Of a DNA stretch of 64,000 nt, positions 1 through 8,536 are shown in pieces (within the stretch, counting starts at the first letter, position 1; each line of letters starts with the position of its first letter). This DNA is from CAVVNN01 sp963838035. Lineage in GTDB: Bacteria > Actinomycetota > Thermoleophilia > Solirubrobacterales > 70-9. The stretch spans positions 71,974-135,973 of the forward strand of contig CAWIPM010000007.1 of assembly GCA_963838035.1 (NCBI GenBank), in the 5' to 3' direction. The notes beneath the pieces were generated by a model, which did not search any database, had not been told where the DNA came from, and worked only from the letters and a program-made list of their open reading frames with translations. The position numbers and the translations under genes are program-made.

Positions 1-382
1 TGCTCACTTTCGCGCCTTTCTGTCTCTGGTATGGGTAGCCGCCCGGGTGTCCCGGGCTTGGAGGTCTTCCGGTCGGCTCGGTGCTGACCGGCGGGCGGCG
101 CGCGCTCCCGTCGGAATTGCGGTGCCGGCGGTCCCGGATGCGTCGTCGTCAAGAGAGAGGCCACGGACGCAGCTGCGCTGGCCAGGCGCTGGTGCGACAG
201 ATGGCGAACTCGACAAGCCGAGACCGGTATAGGCGAACTCTGCGACCAATTCCCTCTCCCTTTTACCGGGGCTCCCTTGGCCCGGAACTCCCTGTTTCCC
301 TGTTTCCCTGCCCTCCTCCCTGGAGAGCGAGGCCACTGTAGCGGAATCCGTGCTGTCCGTCTACAAAGCTTCAGAACACGGT
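1..382. other. No confident gene; spacer at left edge
   Basis: I see no reading frame I would defend here. A minus-strand frame of 110 codons (4-336) is rich in Arg, Ser and Ala, matches no family I know and lacks a clear ribosome site. The strip has a tandem tgtttccc (293-308) and a 16-bp word at 351-366 that recurs exactly at 2846-2861, so the next gene is bracketed by direct repeats. It may be the leader of a further paralogue that continues to the left, but nothing proves that. Confidence 0.4.
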
Positions 383-2830
383 CTATTCCTGGATGTTTCG
401 CGGCTCTGGCCGTAGGCCCGGCGCCTTCGGCCCGCTCGCCCGCCGGGTCCGATGGCGGTGGGGCCTACCGCGACGGTGGCCGTGGCGGTGAGGCCGGTGG
501 TGATGGCCGTGGCGGCGGTGGTGATGGCGGAGCCATCTGTGCAGATGGACCGGGAGCGGAACCGGCAGAGGTTCTTCGACCAGCGGAGGATTGCCCTTGC
601 CGGGAGCCAGACTGCCGACGGTCGGGTCTTCGGGTTCCGGTTGGAGGGAGCACTCGTACGAGCAGCAGCACTCGGTGAACGGGGGCTGAGGAAAGCCACC
701 GTCGACACGCGCGTCATAGAGGTCGGGGGTGCCATCCGGGTCTTCGTATGCCAGCGAGTCGCCGGTGACGAAATACGCGTCGCCACCGTCGGCCGACGCA
801 TCGACGAACCTTGCTCCATGTTCGCTCCTGCCGCTGGAAATCAGAGCTAGGCAGCCGCTGACCCGCGGGCAGGAACCTTCAGCAATGGCCTCCCACTCAT
901 AGACGTCGCTGGCTTCGGCCTTGCCATTGATGCCGCCAGCCCGTCCGTTGGTGTCCAGCGCCACCAGGGCGTCCTCGGAGTCGAAGAAGACCCGGTTGCC
1001 GCTGGCCGAGAGGACCCGCGGCTTGTAGACGCGGGTGACGATCTCGCCTTCGGCGGCGGCGCCTTCGTCGCCGTTGGAGCTGGCCCCGGGAATCGTCGAG
1101 GGCCCGACGGGGCGCTCGTTGGTCGGGTTGCAGGAGACGCAGGTGAGGCTGCCGGCGCCGGCGGCGCTGTAGAGGAAGACCTCGGAGTCGGGCTGGCCGG
1201 TGTTGGCGTCGGTGTTGTCGTATTCGGTCAGCGGGGCCGTGGAGAGGAAGAGCAGGCGGGCGCCGTCGGCGGAGACCCGGGCGGTGCCGGTGCTCGGTGG
1301 GTAGTCGCCTTCGGTGGCCGCGCCGGGGGTGGCGGCGACGGGGCTGAGCGAGCCGTGCCAGGAGAAGATCCCCGCCGCGGTCGCGTAGTAGACGCGGGAG
1401 CCGTCTTCGGAGGCGCCGAGCACGCCTTCGACTTCGCCCGCGGGGGTCAGTTCGGTGGAGGTGTGGCTGGAGGCGTCATAGCGGTAGAGCTTTTCGGCCT
1501 TGGTGTAGAAGGCGATGGCTCCCGAGGGGGTGGCGGTCTGCAGTTCGGCGGCGGCGGCGAGTTCGTGGGGGGCGGTTGCGCCTTCGCGCAGCCACAGCTT
1601 GCCGGCTTCGGTGAAGTAGACGCGGGAGCCGTCGGCGGAGACGCCGCCGCCCTGGGCGGCCAGCCGGGCGCCGGGGTTGACGTTGACGAGCGACAGCTGG
1701 CCCGAGGAGTACTCATAGAGGTTGGGCTTGGTCGGGTCGCAGCCTTCCGATGCGGCGACTTCGGTGGCGGTCGGGGTGAGCGCCGCGCAGGTGGAGAGGA
1801 CGAGATGGCGCAGGTCGGGCGAGGCGCCGGCGAAGGCGAGGTTGAATTCTTCGGGTTCGAGGGCCAGTTCGGCGTTTGCCGCGGTGGCCACCGCGGTGAA
1901 GCTGCCGTCTTCGTTGTCGCGCAGGTAGTAGTCCTGGTAGCCGCTGGGGGCTTCGGAGCCCGGCAGGGGCGGGTTGGCGACCGGGCAGTCGGTGCCTTCG
2001 CCGCGGCAGTGGACGCCGTTGAGCATGACCGCCCGGGCGAGATCGCCGGAGAAGAGCTGGTAGGGGACGCCGTTGGGGTCGTTGCCGTAGGAGCCCGAGA
2101 GCATCGGCGTGGAGATGTTCTGGGTCGACCAGCCGGCGGCGCCATTGCGGCGCGAGATGTATTGGCTGCCCTGGGGGGCGCCCTGGGCTTCGGAGCCGCC
2201 GAAGGAGGAGGATGAGGTGTAGGTGATCGCGCCGGGGCCGCTGGCGGCGGCCTGCAGCACGCCGCCGCCGTGGTTTTCTTCGAAGCCCTGGATCGCGCCG
2301 CCGTTTTTTTCGACCGGGCTGACCAGCTCCCAGCCGCGCTAGTCGGGCAGGGTGAAGGCGCCGGTGATTGCCTGGGTGGTGAAGGTCTGGGCCGCGCTCA
2401 GCGTGGTGTTGGAGCTGTTGGTGGCCGCGAGGCGGTAGTGGTAGAGGGTGCCGGGCGCAGCGGCGCTGACGTGCTTGGGGACAACCGTTTCGAAGTTCGA
2501 GCCCGAGCCGGCGTTGGCCGAGCCGCTCGCCGGCGCTTTGGTGGCCCCCGTGAAGCCTTTTTCCTGGAAGGCATGGTCGGTGGCGTATTCGAAGTGATAG
2601 GTGGTGCTCGAGCCCTCCGGGTTCAGTTCGCCGTTGAAGGTCGCCGAGCCGGGGCTGACTTCGGTCATCCAGATGGCGCCGATCTGCGGCGGGCCGGCGG
2701 CGGACGCGGATGCGGCCAGGCCCAGGAGCAGGCCCAGAGCCACGATGGCGAGGAGAATGGGTGCGCGGCGGGCGGAGGACAGCCCGAGCGCAACTGGCCG
2801 AGGCTGGTAAGTCGAAGCCTCTAACGTCAA
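383..2830 (-). pseudogene. Secreted Fn3 + beta-propeller-like surface protein, interrupted by in-frame TAG
   Basis: A large exported protein read from a TTG at 2830 that follows GGGAGAG; an upstream in-frame start at 2881 is possible but has no ribosome site. A signal peptide (about residues 7-40, core ILLAIVALGLLLGLAASASA) precedes a fibronectin-III-like domain ending FTTQA. Then comes the LPD-x-R-x-WELVSP motif and a long region with repeated ASEDGSRVYY/VSADGSRVYF blades, as in TolB/WD40-like propellers. Codon 164 (2341-2339) is TAG in the middle of the LPD-RGWELVSP motif, and the same frame then continues without a stop to 383. The C-terminus (446-545) is a His/Arg-rich run that may be out of frame. 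Solirubrobacterales carry many such proteins; substrate and role are unknown. The gene is either a nonsense pseudogene, a sequence error or read-through. Confidence 0.7.
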
Positions 2831-2946
2831 ATTCTCTCCCTTCCCTGCTGTCCGTCTACAAGACGGCGACCGGACTGCCACGGTCGGTCACCTCGATCGT
2901 CTCCCCGCCGCACGTGATCCAGGTACCCAGCGTACTACCCGACTTA

Positions 2947-3304
2947 TGGAGGCGGTGGGATTCGAACCCACATCCGCGGCCGCGGTGCGAAGGTGTCTAC
3001 AGGCATAGCCGGCGCTTGATTCTCGTCTCCCGGGGTCCGCGCCGGCGGGCACTGCGGGAGATAGAGCCCTCTGAGGTGTCCCCTGGCGGACGGGGCGATC
3101 CGCCCGGGTGAGCCCGCTTCTGAAGCCGGTGCCCCTCCCTGCGGGCGAGGGAGGACCGACTCTCACCGCTTAGCTATTGACTAAGCAGCGAGGGCGAACT
3201 CATGGTCCGCACGTATTGGTTGGTGCCGGGGTTTAACGAGGCCTCCGGCAACCTCGACCTGCAACCTTTCGCACGGACCGACCACGTCGAAGCCTGTCGC
3301 CCCC
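2947..3304 (-). ncRNA. ssrA: tmRNA (transfer-messenger RNA)
   Basis: One-piece tmRNA that rescues stalled ribosomes together with SmpB (6496-6981). The 5' end GGGGGCGACAGGCTTCGACG and the 3' T-arm GGGTTCGAATCCCACC are both present. The acceptor stem pairs GGGGGCG with CGCCTCC and keeps a G-U wobble at the third pair, the alanyl-tRNA synthetase identity element. The discriminator A is at 2947 and CCA is not encoded. The tag frame reads ADHEFALAA followed by TAG (about 3207-3178), with resume codon GCG after ATACGT. The ALAA terminus fits the degron read by ClpXP-type proteases in this family. The start at 3304 and end at 2947 are set by the acceptor-stem pairing. Confidence 0.95.
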
Positions 3305-3320
3305 GTGCTATGTGCCTTCG

Positions 3321-3348
3321 ATTGTACGGTGTCGGCGAAGGAGGTCGA
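3321..3348 (-). promoter_or_regulatory. Probable ssrA promoter
   Basis: A TACAAT -10 box (3326-3321) lies 16 nt upstream of the mature tmRNA 5' end. A weak TCGACC -35 box (3348-3343) sits 16 bp further upstream. The implied transcript has a short 5' leader that RNase P would remove. The site overlaps the ribosome-binding site of the divergent oxidoreductase gene, so the two genes share this region. Confidence 0.45.
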
Positions 3349-3349
3349 A

Positions 3350-4729
3350 ATGAGCGAGAGAGAGTTCGACGCGATCGTGCTGGGCGCCGGCCCGGCCGGC
3401 GAGGTCTGCGCGGGGCGACTCGCCGACGGCGGAATGCGGGTCGCGATCGTCGAGCAGCACCTGGTCGGCGGCGAGTGCTCCTACTACGCGTGCATGCCCT
3501 CGAAGGCGCTGTTGCGGCCCGGCGACCTGCTCGCCGAGGCGCGGCGGGTGCCGGGCGTCTCCGCGGCGGTGAGCGGCGACCTCGACCGCCAGGCGGTGCT
3601 CGACCGCCGCGACGAGGTCATCCATGGCCTCGACGACTCCGGGCAGCTTCCCTGGCTGGAGAGACGCGGGGTCGAGCTGCTGCGGGGAGAGGGGCGGCTC
3701 GACGGCGAGCGGCGGGTGGCGGTCGGTGACGACGCGCTGACCGCGGCGCGGGCGATCGTGGTGGCCACCGGCAGCGGCGCGGCGATGCCGTCGATCGAGG
3801 GGCTCGACTCGGTGCGGGCCTGGAACAACCGTGAGGGAACTACCGCCAGGCAGGTTCCCGAGAGCATGGTCGTGCTCGGCGGCGGGCCGGTCGGCGCCGA
3901 GCTCTCCCAGGCCTGGTCGAGCTTGGGCACCGCGGTGACCCTGGTCGAGGGTGGGGAGCGGCTGCTGTCCCGTGACGAGCCCTTTGCCGGGGAGCAGGTC
4001 GCCGCGGCGATGAGGGAGCGACACGGCATCGAGGTGCGAACCGGCGTCACCGCCCAACGGGTGCAAGCCGGTGGAGCCGGGGTCGTGGTCGAGCTGAGCG
4101 ACGGCGCCCGCGTCGAGGGCGCCGAGATCCTGATCGCGGTCGGGCGGCGGCCGCGCACCGCGGGTATCGGGCTGGAGTCGGCCGCAGTCGAGACGGGACG
4201 GGGCGGCTTCCTCGAGACCGACGACCGGCTGCGGGTCGGCGGCCGCGAGTGGCTCTACGCGATCGGCGACGCCAACGGGCGCGCGCTCTTTACCCACATG
4301 GGCAAGTACCAGGCGTGGGTTGCGGCCGAGAACCTGCTCGGGCGGGAGGTCGAGGCGATAGCCGAGGGGGTCGGCTCGCCCCGGGTCACCTTCACCGACC
4401 CGCAGGTCGCCGCGGTCGGCCTGACGCTGGAACAGGCGGGGGAGGCCGGGATCGACGCCAGCGCGGTCGACGTCGCCACCGACGGCACCGCCGGCGCCAG
4501 CTTCCAGGGCCGCGGCACCGGAGGAACCTCGCGGATCGTCGTCGACGATGCCCGCCGGACGATCGTCGGCGCGACCTTCACCGGATTCGACACCGCCGAC
4601 TTCCTCCACGCGGCCACGGTCGCCATCGTCGGCGAAGTGCCGCTTGACCGGCTCCGCCACGCAGTCGCCGCCTACCCGACGCGCAGCGAGATCTGGCTGA
4701 AGCTGCTCGAGGCCTACGAAAGGGACTGA
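3350..4729 (+). CDS. FAD-dependent pyridine nucleotide-disulfide oxidoreductase family protein
   Basis: A 459-residue cytosolic flavoprotein of the dihydrolipoamide dehydrogenase/mercuric reductase family. It has an N-terminal FAD fold (VLGAGPAGEVCAGRLA), the redox-active C-x4-C motif (GGECSYYACMPSK), an NAD(P)-binding fold (VVLGGGPVGAELSQ), the second FAD motif (LYAIGDANG) and the dimerisation domain. The ATG at 3350 is chosen because AAGGAGG (3338-3344) precedes it; a longer GTG start at 3305 would overlap the ssrA promoter. At the C-terminus the usual catalytic HPT-x-SE reads YPTRSE, so the active-site His is replaced by Tyr. That argues against a classical lipoamide or glutathione reductase; the substrate is unknown. 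It ends 16 bp from the convergent gene at 4746. Confidence 0.85.
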   Translation: MSEREFDAIVLGAGPAGEVCAGRLADGGMRVAIVEQHLVGGECSYYACMPSKALLRPGDLLAEARRVPGVSAAVSGDLDRQAVLDRRDEVIHGLDDSGQLPWLERRGVELLRGEGRLDGERRVAVGDDALTAARAIVVATGSGAAMPSIEGLDSVRAWNNREGTTARQVPESMVVLGGGPVGAELSQAWSSLGTAVTLVEGGERLLSRDEPFAGEQVAAAMRERHGIEVRTGVTAQRVQAGGAGVVVELSDGARVEGAEILIAVGRRPRTAGIGLESAAVETGRGGFLETDDRLRVGGREWLYAIGDANGRALFTHMGKYQAWVAAENLLGREVEAIAEGVGSPRVTFTDPQVAAVGLTLEQAGEAGIDASAVDVATDGTAGASFQGRGTGGTSRIVVDDARRTIVGATFTGFDTADFLHAATVAIVGEVPLDRLRHAVAAYPTRSEIWLKLLEAYERD

Positions 4730-4745
4730 CGAAGTCCAGCCGCCG

Positions 4746-6409
4746 TCAGACGGTCGAGCGGCGCTTCAGGTCTTCCACAAGCTCAGTCGGGAAGCCGGCC
4801 ACCTGGTCGAGGTCGTCGACCGATCCGAAGCGCCCGAGGCGCTCGCGGTGGGCGAGCAGCCGCGTCGCCTGGGTAACCGACAGGTTCTGCCCTCGCAGCT
4901 GCTCGAAGGTGACCGTGTTGAGGTCGATCGTCCCCCCGGGTTGGGCTGTCGCGGCCGGCGGCGGCTCAGGCGGAGCTGCCGGGGGCTGCGGCATCGGCGT
5001 CGGTGGCGGAGGAGCCGGCACTGGCGCCGGCGCCGGCGGATCTGGCGGCTCGGGGGGCGAGAACGGCTGTGGTGGAGCGGGCGGCTGGGGCGGCTCCGCA
5101 GACTGCGGCTGCAAAGGTGGCGGGGATTGCAGGACGGGGGCCTGCGGCGGTGGCGCGCCGGCTCCCCCCTGCACCGAACGCATCACAGCCTGCTCGGCTT
5201 CGGCGGCGCGGCGCTCGGCCTCACGGGCCCGTTCCTCGGCCTGGGCGACGCTCTCCTCCATCTCCTGAACGCGTCGCCTGCGCTCCTCCTCCTGTGCTTT
5301 CAGCTCTGCGAGGCGCTGTGCCTCGGCCGCGCGACGCTCCGCCGCTTTGGTCCGTTCCTCGATCTGGCGCAGGCGCTCCTGCGCCGCCTCCAGCGAGCGC
5401 TCCTGGGCCTGGCGCTGTAGCTCGAGGCTCTGCTCGGCGGTCTGCAGGTCCGCGACCGGCGCCGGTGGCGCCATCCCCATGCCCGGCGCCTGCCCCGTCT
5501 GGACGGCGACCTCGCGGGCTTCGGCCTCGCGCTGGATTCGTTCGGCCTCAGCGATCCGCCGGTCGGCCTCGGCGCGGATCCGCTCCTCCTCGCGCTGGAT
5601 CTCCCCCACTTTGGCGCGAACCCTCTGTTCGGCGACTGCCGGGTCGTAGACGCTGGGCTGCGGCGGAACCGCAGCGGGCATCGGGGGTGGGCCGGGGACG
5701 ACCGGCGCGACGGGCTCGGCGGGCACCGCCTGTACGGGGGGAGTCGGGGAAACGGGGGGGGTCGGGGAAACGGGGGGGTCGGCTGCGCTGCCGGAGCCTG
5801 TTGAGCGCGCAGCAGCTCGCGCTCCTGTGCGGCCCGCGCGGCGGCCAGCTGCTGCTCCGCCTTCGCCGCTTCCTTCTGCTGCCGCCGCCCGGCTCCTCGA
5901 CCCTGGCCGCGCTTCGCCGCCCTCTCCGCCCTGCGGCGCTTTGCTTCCTCCTGGCGTTGTTTCCGGTGCTGCAGCCGCGCCGCGCGCTGCTGCTCGCGGG
6001 CCCCGCGTCGTTTCTCCTTCGCGCTTTCGGGCTGCGCCGACCCCGGAGGACCGGGAGGAGGCGGGACCTGCGCGGGCGCCGCGCCGGGGGGAGGCTGGAG
6101 CCCCGCAGGGGGCGGTGTGGCGGGAAGCTCGGTTGTCTGAGCGGAGGCCGACGGCGCGGCAGCGGGCACAGCCGGCGGCGCGGGCGGCATCTTCTTCGCC
6201 TTCTCCTTGTCGCGGCGCTGGGTGATGCGGATCACCAGCAGCAGGAGGAGAATCGCCACCACGAGCCCCGCGACGAAGTACTCGATGTGATCGCTCACGT
6301 AGTTCCCAGCCTTGCTCGGGAACGATTCGGCCTGGGCCTGGGCGGGGACGACGAGGGCAAGCGTGGCCAGCCCGGTGACCCACGAGAGCAGGAGCAAACG
6401 GTTGCGCAT
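4746..6409 (-). pseudogene. Membrane-anchored coiled-coil protein with C-terminal ComEA-type helix-hairpin-helix (one-base frameshift)
   Basis: The coding region starts at ATG 6409 after AAAGGA and has a signal-like N-terminus (RNRLLLLSWVTGLATLAL). A membrane helix follows (HIEYFVAGLVVAILLLLLVI), then a Pro/Ala-rich stretch, then long charged coiled coils rich in E, R, A and Q. A second Pro-rich spacer leads to a ComEA-like HhH domain in the last 60 residues (IDLNTVTFEQLRG ... GFPTELVEDLKRR). The frame changes by one base in a G tract at 5772-5778; adding one base there restores a PTPPVS repeat and gives about 554 residues. HhH domains of this type bind DNA or act in adaptor roles in ComEA and type II secretion proteins. 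Which applies here is unknown. It lies downstream of smpB. Confidence 0.65.
5736..5778 (-). repeat. 18-bp tandem repeat with G tracts of 6(+A), 8 and 7
   Basis: Two full 18-bp units (5736-5753, 5754-5771) and a partial third encode the hexapeptide PTPPVS on the minus strand. The first unit has GGGGGGAG, the second eight G, the third seven G before the common tcgg. The missing base in the third tract (5772-5778) is exactly what shifts the reading frame of the HhH protein. Confidence 0.85.
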
Positions 6410-6495
6410 GCCCCCGCATCCTTTCATGTGCGGCGCATCATGCAAACCCCTCGGCGCTCGGCGGCTCGGCCGATATTCGATTTTTCCCGCCACGC

Positions 6496-6981
6496 TCACC
6501 GCATCCGGCTCTTGAACTCGCGCTCGACTTCGCGGCGCACATCGCGGTCGGCGATCTCCCGCCTCCGGTCTCGGCCCTCCTTGCCGCGGGCCAGGGCCAG
6601 CTCGACCTTGGCCCGCGATCCCTTGAAGTAGATCCTGGTCGGGATCAGGGTCAGCCCTTTCTGCGCCGTCTTGCCGACCAGGCGCTCGATCTCGGCCCGG
6701 TGCAGGAGCAGCTTGCGCGGCCGCTCGGGCTCGTGGTTCTCGGTGCTGGCCGGCAGGTAGGGCGGGATGTGGAGGTTTCGCAGCCAGACCTCGCCGTCGT
6801 CGACCACCGCGTAGGCGTCGGCCATCTGGGCCTTGCCGCCGCGGAGCGACTTGACCTCGGAGCCGCGCAGCACGATTCCTGCCTCCAGCTTCTCGACCAG
6901 CTCGAACTTGTGGCGGGCGCGCCGGTTGGTCGCGACGTCGCCGGAGGCCGGCTCGCGCCGCTTCTTCTGCTTCTTAGCCAT
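6496..6981 (-). CDS. smpB: SsrA-binding protein SmpB
   Basis: A 161-residue partner of tmRNA. It binds the tRNA-like domain, brings alanyl-tmRNA to stalled ribosomes and occupies the empty mRNA channel. Family signatures are visible: NRRARHKFELVEKLEAGIVL, GSEVKSLR, YFKGSRAKVELALARGK and a basic C-terminal tail (RREIADRDVRREVEREFKSR). Length is normal. The start overlaps the rnr stop by 8 nt, so the two are probably translationally coupled in the ftsE-ftsX-ctp-rnr-smpB operon. The tmRNA gene lies about 3.2 kb downstream on the same strand. Confidence 0.97.
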   Translation of the reverse strand: MAKKQKKRREPASGDVATNRRARHKFELVEKLEAGIVLRGSEVKSLRGGKAQMADAYAVVDDGEVWLRNLHIPPYLPASTENHEPERPRKLLLHRAEIERLVGKTAQKGLTLIPTRIYFKGSRAKVELALARGKEGRDRRREIADRDVRREVEREFKSRMR

Positions 6982-8536
6982 CGGCTGGCTCCAGGTCGAC
7001 GCGGCCGCGTGGCGCTTCGACCCGCGAGACCCTGACAGAGACCGGATCGCCGAGCCGCACCCGGCTCCCGGTGTTGCGGCCGACCAGCGCGGTCTCGGTC
7101 TCGTCCAGCTTGAAGTACTCGCCGCGCAGCGCGCGGGCGGGAAGGAAGCCCTCGTAGACGTCGCCGAGCTCGCCCCCGAAGGAGACGAAGGCGCCGCCGC
7201 GGATCACCCCCGATACCTCGCCCTCGAACTCGGTCTCCAAACCGCGCTCGAGCAGCTCGCGATCGAGCAGGTAGGCGGCGCAGACGTCATCGGCGTCGCG
7301 CTCGATCCGCATCGAGTCCCGCTCGCGCTCGGAGCAGTGGGCGGCGGCGACCCTCGCCTCCGCCGCGCTCGGCGGCTCCTCCCCCTCTCCCAGCGCGGCC
7401 AGCAGCGCCCGGTGGACGACGAGGTCGGGGTAGCGGCGGATCGGCGAGGTGAAGTGGGAGTAGGCGGGGCTGCCGAGCCCGGCGTGGCCGGTGTTCCGCT
7501 CGCTGTATTGGGCCTGTTTGAGGGAGCGCAGCACGAGCGATGTATACGCCTCGCGGCCATGCCCGCGCCGCCTGGCCTCACGCAGCGCCATCCCGCTGCA
7601 CTCAGCCGCGATCTCGCCGGCCTGGCGCGGAGATAGCGACTCGCGCAGCGGCGGCGTCGGCACCCCCAGGGCGTGCAGCTGGGCGACGAGGCGCTCGACG
7701 CGGGGCGGGTCGGGCTGAGCGTGAACGCGGTAGATCGCGGGCACGCGCTTTCGCTCCAGGAGCTGTGCCACCTGTTCGTTGGTGAGGATCATCAGGCGCT
7801 CGATCAAACGGTGGGACTCGGTCTGAGGAACGCCGCGGGCGCCGGTCACGTCGCCGGCCGAGTCGAAGCGGAACTCCGGCTCGAAGGACTCGACATCGAG
7901 GCTTGTCGTGCCGCGCCGCTCGCCCAGCGCCGCGGCAACCTCGCGCGCCGCGCCGAGCGGCCCGGCGACCTGCTCGGGCGCCCGGACGCGGCCGGCGAAG
8001 ATCGCGTCTAGCCGGTCGTAGTCGAGGCGCTCGTCGGAGCGGATGCGACTGCGGTAGAAACGGGCCGAGCGCGGCTCGGCTCCAGGCCCCAACTCGATCT
8101 CAGCCGTGACCGCAAGCCGCTCGACCCCGGGGGCGAGGCTGCAGGCGTCACTGCTCAACGCGTGGGGCAACATCGGCTCGACCGTGCCCGGCACGTAGGT
8201 GCTGTTCGCCCGCTGCCGCGCCTCGCGGTCGAGCGCGCTGCCGGGGCGCACGTGGGCGGCGACGTCGGCAATGTGCACCCAGAGGCGGGCGCCATCCCCC
8301 TCGCGCTGCGCCGAGACCGCGTCGTCGAAATCGCGGGCGGTGGCGGGGTCGACGGTGAAGGTGAGCAGATCGGTGAGGTCACGGCGCGCGCCCGTCCCCT
8401 CGGCGGCAGCGGTGGCCGCCTCCCCCGCCTCGACCTCGAGGCGCGCGCTGAACCCGCGCCGGCCAAGCCGCTCTCGGAGCAGCGCCTCGACCGCCTCGCG
8501 AGCCCGCTTCGGCCTTCCGCTCCCCCGCCGGCTCAA
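6974..8536 (-). CDS. rnr: RNase R / RNB-family 3'-5' exoribonuclease
   Basis: A 520-residue hydrolytic exoribonuclease for structured RNA, which in known bacteria also degrades the mRNA released by trans-translation. The catalytic RNB domain is clear: VDPATARDFDDAVS supplies the metal-binding Asp cluster, and HFTSPIRRYPDLVVHRALL is the conserved central motif. An S1-like domain follows (FEGEVSGVIRGGAFVSF). The protein is short: the N-terminal cold-shock/helical domains of full-length RNase R are largely missing, leaving about 60 residues before the RNB domain. The start overlaps the ctp stop in ATGA and the end overlaps smpB by 8 nt. Confidence 0.9.
   Translation of the reverse strand: MSRRGSGRPKRAREAVEALLRERLGRRGFSARLEVEAGEAATAAAEGTGARRDLTDLLTFTVDPATARDFDDAVSAQREGDGARLWVHIADVAAHVRPGSALDREARQRANSTYVPGTVEPMLPHALSSDACSLAPGVERLAVTAEIELGPGAEPRSARFYRSRIRSDERLDYDRLDAIFAGRVRAPEQVAGPLGAAREVAAALGERRGTTSLDVESFEPEFRFDSAGDVTGARGVPQTESHRLIERLMILTNEQVAQLLERKRVPAIYRVHAQPDPPRVERLVAQLHALGVPTPPLRESLSPRQAGEIAAECSGMALREARRRGHGREAYTSLVLRSLKQAQYSERNTGHAGLGSPAYSHFTSPIRRYPDLVVHRALLAALGEGEEPPSAAEARVAAAHCSERERDSMRIERDADDVCAAYLLDRELLERGLETEFEGEVSGVIRGGAFVSFGGELGDVYEGFLPARALRGEYFKLDETETALVGRNTGSRVRLGDPVSVRVSRVEAPRGRVDLEPADG

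Noticed and set aside
1355..2215. A 286-codon plus-strand frame rich in Gly/Val
   Set aside because: It is the antisense of the surface-protein gene with codon-bias-driven openness; no ribosome site or family signal.
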